Program-made: the position numbers and the translations under genes
Notes under the pieces: generated by a model
What the model was told of the DNA's origin: nothing
Databases searched by the model: none
The model's input: only the letters and a program-made list of their open reading frames with translations
In this document: positions 45,476-52,746 of the stretch, piece by piece
Position numbering within the stretch: position 1 is the first letter of the stretch
How the letters are laid out: each line of letters begins with the position of its first letter
Assembly: GCF_900110775.1 (NCBI RefSeq)
Contig: NZ_FOEP01000005.1
Span: 1-64,000, forward strand
Direction of reading: 5' to 3'
From: Thalassovita taeanensis
GTDB lineage: Bacteria; Pseudomonadota; Alphaproteobacteria; Rhodobacterales; Rhodobacteraceae
DNA: 64,000 nucleotides

Positions 45476-46869
45476 CCGACCTTATAAGGCAGGACATCGC
45501 GCTCGTTGGCGTCGATGGTCAGGCGGCGTTCCAGCGGCGGGACCGAACGTTGGTGGCACTCGGTACGCTCGCAGATGCGGCACGAAATCCCGATGGGTTC
45601 ATACGCGCGCGGGTTGGTCGGGTCGAGGTCATCGGCATAGACCAGATCGGCCGCATGGCGCACCTCGCAGCCCAGCGAAATCGCAAAACGGCGGACCGGG
45701 GCGCCGAACGAGCCGCCGGATTTCGACACGTCGCGGGCTAGGCTGATATAACGCACGCCGTCCGGCGTTTCGGCCAGCTGGCGCAGGAAACTGCCCGGTG
45801 TTTCGAACGCGCGGTGCACGTTCCACAGCGGGCAGGCGCCGCCGAATCGGGCGAATTGCAGCCGGGTGGCCGAGTGGCGTTTGGTGATGGTGCCGGCCTG
45901 GTCAACGCGGACAAAGAAGAACGGAATGCCCTTGGCACCGGGCCGTTGCAGCGTCGAAAGCCGGTGCGCGGCCTGTTCGATCGAGGCCCCGAAACGGTGA
46001 GCCAGCAGCTCGAGGTCGTGGCGGGTTTCCTGCGCAGCCGCAAGGAAGGTGGCATAGGGCATCAGCGCGGCCCCGGCGAAGTAATTGGCCAGCCCGATCT
46101 TGGCGATGGCGCGGGCCTCGTCCGATTGAAAACGGGCAAGGTCAAGCGTGGCCTCCAGCAGCTTGTTCTGCTTCAGAAGCGCGATTTGCAGCAGCAGTTG
46201 GAAGCTTTGGGTTTCCGGGGCCGCACGCGAGGACAGCGTTAGCGTGCCGGTCGCACTGTCAAAGCGGCGCATTTGCGCCTTGTCGGAAAACAGCACAGTG
46301 ATGCCCGCCGATTGCAGCGTGGCGATGGCATGGGGGCGGATGCCGTCAGGCCCGGCACCGGCGGCAAAATACTCGGCGGCGCGGTCGACCGCGTCGATAT
46401 AGTTGTCGCAATAGTGGAAGAAATCGCGCACCTCGTCCCAGGGGGAGGGTTGCGTGCGGCTGTCCTCGCGGCCAAGGGCTTCGTCCAGCGACGCAAGGCG
46501 TTCGTGGGTCTGGCGATAGGCGCGGTGCAGGTCAAGAAACGCGCGCGCCAGCGCGGGCGCATTCGAGGCGGTCAGGCGCAGGTCCGCCAGCGGCGGGATG
46601 TTGTCGGCAAAGACCGGGTCGGCCATCGCCTCGCGCATATCACTGACCAACCGTTCACTGTCGCCGGTCGAAAGCTCGGTCACGTCAAAGCCGAACTCCT
46701 GCGCCAGTGCCAGCACCACCGTGGTCGAGACGGGGCGGTTATTGTTCTCCATCTGGTTCAGATAGGGCAGCGATACACCGAGTTTGGCGGCGAATTCCTT
46801 TTGCGTCAGGCTCAGCCGCAGCCGGGTTTCGCGCAGCTTTGCGCCGGCATAGAGTTTCTGCGTGGCCAT
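45472..46869 (-). CDS. pccR: PccR-like short-chain fatty acyl-CoA regulator (XRE plus ScfR domain)
   Basis: A 465-residue transcription factor. The N-terminal XRE helix-turn-helix (about 8-65: LRETRLRLSLTQKEFAAKLGV, PYLNQMENNNRPVS) is followed by a long ScfR-type region with a C-terminal cysteine cluster (GCEVRHA, GISCRICERTECHQRS), the likely site of acyl-CoA or metal sensing. It belongs to the family of PccR in Rhodobacter sphaeroides, which controls propionyl-CoA genes. TTTGCAAA-type boxes occur just upstream (46887-46938) and ahead of pccB (48271-48288). A Bcr/CflA pump separates it from pccB, unlike the simple divergent arrangement I recall. Confidence 0.88.
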   Translation of the reverse strand: MATQKLYAGAKLRETRLRLSLTQKEFAAKLGVSLPYLNQMENNNRPVSTTVVLALAQEFGFDVTELSTGDSERLVSDMREAMADPVFADNIPPLADLRLTASNAPALARAFLDLHRAYRQTHERLASLDEALGREDSRTQPSPWDEVRDFFHYCDNYIDAVDRAAEYFAAGAGPDGIRPHAIATLQSAGITVLFSDKAQMRRFDSATGTLTLSSRAAPETQSFQLLLQIALLKQNKLLEATLDLARFQSDEARAIAKIGLANYFAGAALMPYATFLAAAQETRHDLELLAHRFGASIEQAAHRLSTLQRPGAKGIPFFFVRVDQAGTITKRHSATRLQFARFGGACPLWNVHRAFETPGSFLRQLAETPDGVRYISLARDVSKSGGSFGAPVRRFAISLGCEVRHAADLVYADDLDPTNPRAYEPIGISCRICERTECHQRSVPPLERRLTIDANERDVLPYKVG

Positions 46870-46886
46870 GCGTCTAGGGGTCCGAG

Positions 46887-46938
46887 TTTACAAGTTTGCG
46901 ATTGGTGGATCGTAGGTTTGCAAAGCCAGACTTGCAAG
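46887..46938 (-). promoter_or_regulatory. Candidate PccR sites upstream of pccR
   Basis: TTTGCAAA (46917-46924) and CTTGCAAG (46931-46938), six bases apart, lie between the efflux-pump stop and the pccR start. A degenerate TTTACAAGTTTGCG is at 46887-46900. The match to the pccB-side boxes suggests autoregulation. Confidence 0.6.
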
Positions 46939-46941
46939 GAG

Positions 46942-48156
46942 TCAGATGCCGGTGCGGCGCTGGCGCAGGACGACAAGCAAAATTATGACAATCGACAGGG
47001 CCGACGTGATCAGCATGATCCACAGCAGCGTGAATTCGGTCGATCCGGGCTTCAAAAGTGCCCCCGCAAGGGCGGACAGCGCCGCGCCGCCGCCGATCAT
47101 GATCGCGCCGCCAAGGCCCGATGCCGTGCCGGCCAGATGCGGGCGAACGGACAGCATCCCGGCGGTGGCGTTGGGAATGGCGATGCCGTTTCCAAGGCCA
47201 ACGAAGACCATCGAGCCGAAGAAAACCTCGGGGTTGCGGATGCCGGCATAGCTGAGCATCAGCGCCAGCGCTAACCCGCTGGTGACGACGACCGTGCCCC
47301 AGGTGACCATGCGGTTGACCCCGAACCGGGCTGAAAACTTGCCTGAAATGAAGTTACCGATGAAATATCCGATGCCCGGCGTGGCGAAATAGATGCCCAG
47401 ATGGTTGGGGCTAAGTCCAAAGATCCGGGTGCCGACATAGGGCGCGCCGCCCAGATAGGCAAAGAACGCACCCGAGGACAGCGCCAGCGCCAGGCAATAT
47501 CCCCAGAAGCGCGGCGCTTTCAGAAGCTCGGGGTACTCACGGAATTGCTGACCAATTGTGTTGCTGCTTTTGGCGGCGGTTTCGCCCAGGTCGCGCCAGC
47601 ACAGGGCAAAGAGCACGATACCGGCAATCAGCAGCAGCACAAAGTTGGATTTCCAGCCAAAATAAAGGTCAAGATAGCCGCCCAAGGCCGGGCCGAGCAT
47701 TGGCACCAGCGACATGCCCATGGTGACATACCCCATCATCGAGGCAGCCTGATCCTGCGGAACCATGTCGCGCACCACGGCGCGTGACAACACGATTGCC
47801 ACGGCGATTGCGGCCTGCATCATGCGAAACATCATGAACATCTGGCCACTGGTGGACAGCAGGCACCCAAGCGTTGCCACGCAGAACAGCGCAATGCCCC
47901 AAAGCACCAGCGGGCGGCGGCCATATTTGTCTGACAGCGGCCCGACGAAGATTTGCAGGGTCGCATTCACGCACAGAAACAGCGCCACCGAAAGCTGCAT
48001 AAAGGCATAATCGACGTCAAAATACAGCGCCATGCCGGGCAGCGAGGGCAGGAAGATATTCATCGCCAAGGCGGACATGCCAGCCAGTAAAATCAGCGTT
48101 GAAATATGCGGTGGGGTGGTCCTGTCTAAATACCGGACCAAAGGCTTGCTTGTCAT
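46942..48156 (-). CDS. Bcr/CflA-family MFS efflux transporter
   Basis: A 404-residue major facilitator with twelve predicted helices. ATG 48156 (MTSKPLVRYLDR) is chosen over a TTG two codons earlier. The Bcr/CflA signature blocks are MSALAMNIFLPSLPGM, GPLSDKYGRRPLVLWG and SRAVVRDMVPQDQAASMMGYVT (in outline). Such proteins export drugs, sulfonamide or bicyclomycin-type compounds; the natural substrate is unknown. It is divergent from pccB, with PccR-type boxes between, so acyl-CoA-linked control of an exporter is possible. Confidence 0.9.
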   Translation of the reverse strand: MTSKPLVRYLDRTTPPHISTLILLAGMSALAMNIFLPSLPGMALYFDVDYAFMQLSVALFLCVNATLQIFVGPLSDKYGRRPLVLWGIALFCVATLGCLLSTSGQMFMMFRMMQAAIAVAIVLSRAVVRDMVPQDQAASMMGYVTMGMSLVPMLGPALGGYLDLYFGWKSNFVLLLIAGIVLFALCWRDLGETAAKSSNTIGQQFREYPELLKAPRFWGYCLALALSSGAFFAYLGGAPYVGTRIFGLSPNHLGIYFATPGIGYFIGNFISGKFSARFGVNRMVTWGTVVVTSGLALALMLSYAGIRNPEVFFGSMVFVGLGNGIAIPNATAGMLSVRPHLAGTASGLGGAIMIGGGAALSALAGALLKPGSTEFTLLWIMLITSALSIVIILLVVLRQRRTGI

Positions 48157-48270
48157 GAACAAATGGGTAGGGCGCAGTGCTGGGGATGTCTACTCGGAGA
48201 TGTTGGGGAAGGTGGGTGACGTAACGGAACTTTGCTGCTTTTCAATTAGCAGAAAGGCGATTGCCAAGAG

Positions 48271-48288
48271 TTTGCAAATTTGCGCAAA
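48271..48288 (+). promoter_or_regulatory. Candidate PccR site ahead of pccB
   Basis: TTTGCAAA (48271-48278) runs directly into TTTGCGCAAA (48279-48288), about 60 bases before the pccB start. Further TTGC-type half-boxes flank it. It lies between pccB and the divergent efflux pump. Confidence 0.65.
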
Positions 48289-48346
48289 TTCCCTTTGCTG
48301 AGGCGGCATCTCCTTTTATACCTAGTGCAAACACAAGGGGACCGCC

Positions 48347-49879
48347 ATGAAAGATATCCTCCAGGAACTGGAAGACCGCCGCGATGCCGCCCGCCTTGGA
48401 GGCGGTGAAAAGCGTATTGCCAGCCAGCACGCCAAGGGCAAGCTGACCGCCCGCGAGCGGGTCGAGCTGTTGCTGGATGAGGGCAGTTTCGAAGAGTTTG
48501 ACATGTTTGTCGCGCATCGCTGCACCGATTTCGGTATGGAGGAGCAAAAGCCCGCAGGGGACGGCGTTGTTACCGGTTGGGGCACGATCAACGGGCGCAT
48601 GGTCTATGTCTTCAGTCAGGATTTCACGGTGTTCGGCGGGTCGTTGTCCGCGACACACGCCGAGAAGATCTGCAAGATCATGGATATGGCGATCCAGAAT
48701 GGCGCGCCGGTGATCGGCCTCAACGATTCTGGCGGCGCGCGGATCCAAGAGGGTGTGGACAGCCTGGCAGGCTATGCCGAGGTGTTTCAGCGCAATATCA
48801 TGGCCTCGGGTGTGGTGCCGCAGATCAGCGTGATCATGGGGCCATGTGCCGGCGGCGCGGTTTACAGCCCGGCGATGACCGATTTCATCTTCATGGTGAA
48901 AGACAGCTCTTACATGTTCGTGACCGGGCCCGATGTGGTGAAAACGGTAACGAACGAGGTCGTGACCGCAGAGGAGTTGGGCGGGGCAAGCACCCATACC
49001 AAGAAATCCAGCGTCGCTGACGGTGCGTTTGAAAACGATGTCGAAGCGATGGCCGAGGTCCGCCGTCTGGTCGACTTCCTGCCGCTGAACAACCGCGAAA
49101 AGCCCCCCGTCCGCCCGTTCTTTGACGAGCCGGGCCGTGTCGAGGCCAGCCTTGATACGCTGATCCCCGAAAGCGCCAATACGCCCTATGATATGAAGGA
49201 ACTGATCCTGAAGATCGCGGACGAGGCGGATTTTTACGAGATTCAGGAAGATTACGCCAAGAACATCATCACCGGCTTTATCCGCCTGGAAGGGCAGTCC
49301 GTTGGCGTGGTTGCCAACCAGCCAATGGTTCTGGCCGGGTGTCTGGACATCGACAGCAGTCGCAAGGCCGCACGGTTCGTGCGCTTCTGCGATGCGTTTG
49401 AAATTCCGATCCTGACGCTGGTTGACGTGCCGGGCTTTCTGCCGGGGACGTCGCAGGAATTTGGCGGTGTGATCAAGCATGGCGCGAAGCTGTTGTTCGC
49501 TTATGGCGAGGCGACGGTGCCCAAAGTGACGGTGATCACCCGCAAAGCCTATGGCGGGGCGTATGACGTGATGGCCTCCAAGCATCTGCGTGGCGATTTC
49601 AACTATGCTTGGCCGACGGCCGAGATCGCCGTGATGGGCGCCAAGGGCGCGACCGAGATCATCCACCGCGCCGACCTGAACGATCCGGAAAAGATCGCGC
49701 AGCACGCCAAGGACTATGAGAACCGCTTTGCCAATCCGTTTGTCGCGGCCGAGCGTGGCTTCATCGACGAGGTGATCATGCCGCATTCGACCCGTCGCCG
49801 GGTCAGCCGGGCGTTTGCCTCGTTGCGGGGTAAAAAGCTGCAAAACCCATGGAAAAAGCACGACAACATTCCGCTGTAA
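48347..49879 (+). CDS. pccB: Propionyl-CoA carboxylase beta subunit
   Basis: A 510-residue carboxyltransferase subunit that transfers carboxyl from biotin to propionyl-CoA, giving methylmalonyl-CoA. It has the carboxyltransferase blocks [33 protein letters not shown], and in the C-terminal half [21 protein letters not shown] and [13 protein letters not shown] (blocks given in outline). ATG 48347 follows GGGGACC. It is the first gene of the propionyl-CoA group, with the PccR-type boxes just upstream. PccA is encoded 2.9 kb further on. Confidence 0.97.
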   Translation: MKDILQELEDRRDAARLGGGEKRIASQHAKGKLTARERVELLLDEGSFEEFDMFVAHRCTDFGMEEQKPAGDGVVTGWGTINGRMVYVFSQDFTVFGGSLSATHAEKICKIMDMAIQNGAPVIGLNDSGGARIQEGVDSLAGYAEVFQRNIMASGVVPQISVIMGPCAGGAVYSPAMTDFIFMVKDSSYMFVTGPDVVKTVTNEVVTAEELGGASTHTKKSSVADGAFENDVEAMAEVRRLVDFLPLNNREKPPVRPFFDEPGRVEASLDTLIPESANTPYDMKELILKIADEADFYEIQEDYAKNIITGFIRLEGQSVGVVANQPMVLAGCLDIDSSRKAARFVRFCDAFEIPILTLVDVPGFLPGTSQEFGGVIKHGAKLLFAYGEATVPKVTVITRKAYGGAYDVMASKHLRGDFNYAWPTAEIAVMGAKGATEIIHRADLNDPEKIAQHAKDYENRFANPFVAAERGFIDEVIMPHSTRRRVSRAFASLRGKKLQNPWKKHDNIPL

Positions 49880-49954
49880 GCGAATGGTGCGGGGCAGGTG
49901 CCATTGGCGGTCTGCCCCTTTCGGGGACAATCGGACGTCAGGAAGAAGCGGCGC

Positions 49955-50347
49955 ATGCGAGCCATAAGAGAGATATCCGGCACAGGAACCGCCAAGGGGC
50001 GGAACCGCTGGCATATCCAGCGCCAGGAGCGTGTGGTGATCGTGGCGCGCCGTCCGGGGCTGCGGTTTGACCTGAGCGCTGATGCGATCTTGCCGCTGTG
50101 TGGCAAGTTGCGGCTGGCGCAGCAGGTGCGGCAGGATATGTGGCGTTTGCTGCGGGATTTGCGCGGGTTTTCCCCGATGGTGCGGGTCGAGCAGGCAGAT
50201 GACGTTCTGCATGTGCGCGCCGGGGGGCAGATTGACGGGCGGTTTCCGCGCGCCGCGACCCAAGCCCGGTTGGCGGCGTTGTTGGCGGATCCGGCGCATC
50301 GCGACCGCTGGGTGCGCTATGCGGGCGGTGGTGCGCGCTATGTTTAA
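49955..50347 (+). CDS. Hypothetical protein between pccB and pccA
   Basis: A 130-residue soluble protein with no family I recognise. ATG 49955 follows AGGAAGAAG. It is Arg-rich (GRNRWHIQRQERVVIVARRPGL, in outline) with a WRLLRDLRGFSPMVRV segment, and is likely cytoplasmic. Its stop overlaps the start of the next gene by eight bases, so translation is probably coupled. The pair seems to belong to the pcc operon by position. Confidence 0.7.
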   Translation: MRAIREISGTGTAKGRNRWHIQRQERVVIVARRPGLRFDLSADAILPLCGKLRLAQQVRQDMWRLLRDLRGFSPMVRVEQADDVLHVRAGGQIDGRFPRAATQARLAALLADPAHRDRWVRYAGGGARYV

Positions 50348-50747
50348 AGTATGGATTGTTTTCGCTGCACTCGGAGGCGCCCTATGGGCCAGTGCAGCCA
50401 CGGCAGTGGGGCAAGAGGAGGCCCCCGCCGTGCCCTCCGGTCTTCATGTGACATTGATCGAGCAGTTCGTCGAGCCGCAGCCCGATGGCAGCCTTTGGGC
50501 GCGGTTCCGTTTCGTGGCGCCCGAACTGTCACCCAGCTTGGGCTTTGATCGGGTCGAGCAGGATTTCCCCTATCTGTGTTCCGCATTCGCCCTGCCGCGG
50601 TTGGCGGCGTCGGGTAATACCGTGCAACAGGTGGTGATCTCGATTTCGCAGGCCGCGTTGGATTTCGGGGCAACCGACCCCGATGTGACACAGTATTTTG
50701 AGGCGTTCCGCGTCGAAAACGATCTCTGTATCTGGGAGGGTTTTTGA
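50340..50747 (+). CDS. Exported hypothetical protein, possibly DUF6497-like
   Basis: A 135-residue protein with a signal peptide (MFKVWIVFAALGGALWASAATA) and a mature part containing LHVTLIEQFVEPQPDGSLWARFR and a single-Cys pair (PYLCSAF and NDLCIWEGF) that could form a disulfide. The start ATG 50340 lies inside the end of the preceding gene. I recall a Rhodobacteraceae family of this size and layout named DUF6497, but cannot confirm it here. Function unknown. Confidence 0.7.
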   Translation: MFKVWIVFAALGGALWASAATAVGQEEAPAVPSGLHVTLIEQFVEPQPDGSLWARFRFVAPELSPSLGFDRVEQDFPYLCSAFALPRLAASGNTVQQVVISISQAALDFGATDPDVTQYFEAFRVENDLCIWEGF

Positions 50748-50872
50748 TGCAACCACAATATCTTGCGGAACGTTCCTCATGCGTGACTGGAATTGAGGCT
50801 TTGCCGCCACAGGCGCAGGCTCTTGCCGCGATACAATATATTTCGGCGCGATTCTCGGATATGCTCGGCATG

Positions 50873-50890
50873 GGTGATCATGTGATCACC
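50873..50890 (+). promoter_or_regulatory. Inverted repeat upstream of the small lipoprotein gene
   Basis: GGTGATCA and TGATCACC flank TG, about 70 bases before the start codon at 50962. It may be an operator or the promoter-proximal part of a stem. No regulator is proposed. Confidence 0.35.
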
Positions 50891-50961
50891 ACAACCTCTA
50901 GTGAGGGGCGGGTCGGGCGCAACAGCCTTGGCTTGTCGTTTCAGAGTAACAGGAGAAGCAG

Positions 50962-51105
50962 ATGTCGAGCAGCATCAAGAGCATGCTGGCCGTGTGCGCC
51001 ATTGCCTTCGTCGCAGGCTGTGCACAACAGGCCCAGGAAGAATTCGTCGTGGTCGAGCCCGAGCCGATTTCGTCCGAACCGGTTTACACCGGCAAGTACA
51101 AGTAA
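50962..51105 (+). CDS. Small lipoprotein
   Basis: A 47-residue protein starting at ATG 50962 behind AGGAGAAGCAG. The first 20 residues are a lipoprotein signal ending in AFVAGC, with Cys20 as the lipidated residue. The short mature tail (AQQAQEEFVVVEPEPIS, then VYTGKYK) is acidic then basic. It resembles small Rhodobacteraceae lipoproteins. It lies within the pccB-pccA interval and probably has its own promoter. Confidence 0.75.
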   Translation: MSSSIKSMLAVCAIAFVAGCAQQAQEEFVVVEPEPISSEPVYTGKYK

Positions 51106-51133
51106 TCAGGGCTTCGGCCTTACGACAGCGGGG

Positions 51134-51149
51134 CAGGCCTTCGGGCCTG
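51134..51149 (+). terminator. Hairpin after the small lipoprotein gene
   Basis: CAGGCC, loop TTCG, GGCCTG (51134-51149) is a stable UUCG hairpin, extended by GGG/CCC with a bulge. No T run follows, so termination is uncertain. Confidence 0.4.
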
Positions 51150-51294
51150 ACCCGGATCTGGCCCAGAAAGACGCGCTTGGTTCGGTCTTTTCCGGCGGCG
51201 CGATATTTGTTCGGACATTAATCCAGATCAAATCCGGCTCCCCGTTCCCATGTTATTTTAGGCAGGTAACTGCACAAAATATAAGGGGAAAGTC

Positions 51295-51633
51295 ATGTCT
51301 GTTGGGTCCAAACTCTTTGCCGGGGGCGTTCTGCTCGCTGGTCTGTCTGCCTGCGCGCCTGAGCCGACCGTCGTCGTACCCGAGCCCGTGTACAACAAAT
51401 TTGGCCTCGAGGCCTTGGTCTGCCCCGAAGGCTATCTGCTTACGGACGATGCCACTTGCGTGCTTGCTGCCGCGCCTGGTGTTGCCCCCGCGCCTGATGC
51501 CATCGCTCCTGCCGCAGACGTGTCAGCGCCATCCGTCGATACATCGACCGGAAACCAAAACCAGAACGAAAATCAGAACCAGAATCAGAACGAAAACCAG
51601 AACGCCAATCAGGCTCAGGGCACAACTGGCTGA
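51295..51633 (+). CDS. Lipoprotein with Asn/Gln-rich tail
   Basis: A 112-residue predicted lipoprotein. ATG 51295 follows AAGGGGAAAG. The lipobox is LSAC with Cys20. A short conserved segment (VVVPEPVYNKFGLEALVCPEGYLLTDD, in outline) contains two further cysteines. The C-terminal 25 residues are almost only Asn, Gln and Glu (NQNQNENQ repeats), a low-complexity tail that could be disordered or sticky. The nucleotide repeat is imperfect, so phase variation is unlikely. It resembles the 50962 product in having a VVVxEPEP/VVVPEP-type segment. Confidence 0.75.
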   Translation: MSVGSKLFAGGVLLAGLSACAPEPTVVVPEPVYNKFGLEALVCPEGYLLTDDATCVLAAAPGVAPAPDAIAPAADVSAPSVDTSTGNQNQNENQNQNQNENQNANQAQGTTG

Positions 51634-51714
51634 GTCTGGCTTTTGGCTTTCACGTCCGGCATATGTCGGCGTGAAGGTCATGCGCGGCATGTACCTTAAT
51701 TCAAAAGGTGCAGC

Positions 51715-52062
51715 ATGCTGAAACATCGCGGTTTTCCTGGGCGGATGCCCGGTTCTGATTTTCAATTCACTATTCGTCGTCCCAATCCCAAGGGGGCAAC
51801 CCCGCTGAAGCGGCTAGAGCGGTTTCGCGACCGCAAGGCCGTGGACAAACGCGCGGACACCATGTTCCTGCGCGCGCTGTGGGAGCATTTCGGCGATCAA
51901 CCCTTCGAGCGTGGCAATCTGGACGCCGGGCGGCTCAGCTGGTTGTTCGGGCGCGAGGTGATCGCGGTCGAAGACCCGTTCGACGCTGAAAGCTATGAAG
52001 CGTTGCTGGTGATCAACATGCCGATCGCGCAGGCGTCTTTCCCCGAGGTGTTCGAGGGATGA
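51715..52062 (+). CDS. Hypothetical basic protein
   Basis: A 115-residue soluble protein of no recognised family, starting at ATG 51715 behind AAAGGTGCAGC. It has a basic first half (RRPNPKGATPLKRLERFRDRKAV, in outline) and a WEHFGDQPFERG block. No signal peptide or membrane segment is present. It is transcribed with the same direction as the pcc genes, and a strong terminator follows at 52235-52277. Confidence 0.65.
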   Translation: MLKHRGFPGRMPGSDFQFTIRRPNPKGATPLKRLERFRDRKAVDKRADTMFLRALWEHFGDQPFERGNLDAGRLSWLFGREVIAVEDPFDAESYEALLVINMPIAQASFPEVFEG

Positions 52063-52414
52063 TCGGCATGAACCTGCGCATTGTCAGTCAACTTGAGCGG
52101 GAAGCGGCTCAAATCCGTGCAGAGCGCAGGTGCGGCTTGGCAGGTCGGGTGAACTGCGTCAGCCTGAATTTCGTAGTGGCGGCGCGAGATGAGCGCGCCG
52201 GAACTGATGTTCAGAACCGTTACCCTTCCCCTGTCGGGCGGATCGGCCTGTCCCTTGGCCGACCGCCCGCTTTTTTTGCGTATCCCATTGAAAAAACGTT
52301 GCGTCGGCAAAGGGTTGCCGAATTTGCGCCCGGTAAAATTTCAGACTTGGCGGAACTTTCTGTGCGGCCCAGAGTTTGGTCATCGAGCGATGGCAAACAA
52401 AAAGGCGCAGAAAA
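52063..52414. other. Non-coding stretch with strong terminator, possible sRNA
   Basis: The 352 bases contain no convincing gene; the long frame through it has no start site and unlike codon use. A strong terminator at 52235-52277 ends about 170 bases after the preceding stop. That leader could be a 3' UTR or a separate small RNA. A short promoter region for the next lipoprotein gene should follow. Confidence 0.45.
52235..52277 (+). terminator. Rho-independent terminator
   Basis: CGGGCGGATCGGCC (52235-52248) pairs with GGCCGACCGCCCG (52257-52269) with a one-base bulge, followed by C and seven T (52271-52277). Confidence 0.85.
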
Positions 52415-52621
52415 ATGCAAACGAAAATCTGGATTTTGGCAATGGCGGCCTGTGCGGGCCTGTCGGCCTGTGGCGACACCTTTGGCGAGCAGGCGCTGTT
52501 CGGCGCCGGATCAGGCGCGGCAGGGGCGGCAGTGCTTGACGGCAACGTCGCGACAGGCGCGCTTGTCGGGGCTGCGGCAAACGTCGCCTATTGTCAGCAA
52601 TATCCGTCGCGCTGCAACTAA
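52415..52621 (+). CDS. Small glycine-rich lipoprotein
   Basis: A 68-residue predicted lipoprotein. ATG 52415 is preceded by AAGGCG. The signal MQTKIWILAMAACAGLSAC ends with the lipobox LSAC and Cys19. The mature part has a glycine/alanine zipper (GAGSGAAGAAVLDG) and a C-terminal cysteine pair (YCQQYPSRC). It resembles small entericidin/osmotically induced lipoproteins in size only. It precedes pccA by 125 bases. Confidence 0.7.
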   Translation: MQTKIWILAMAACAGLSACGDTFGEQALFGAGSGAAGAAVLDGNVATGALVGAAANVAYCQQYPSRCN

Positions 52622-52746
52622 GCGCGCGACCCCGGCCGGTCGGCCGGATCAGAATGCAAACCCCATCGTGGCCCCCGGCTGCGGTGGGTTTTTTATTGCC
52701 ATTGCCGCAGGTGGATACCCGCGGCCAAGACCGGAAGGGACGAGAA

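Noticed and set aside
50744-51721. Long plus-strand frame after the exported protein gene
   Set aside because: It runs through two smaller genes with clear lipoprotein signals and ribosome sites in other frames, and its own product is low-complexity.
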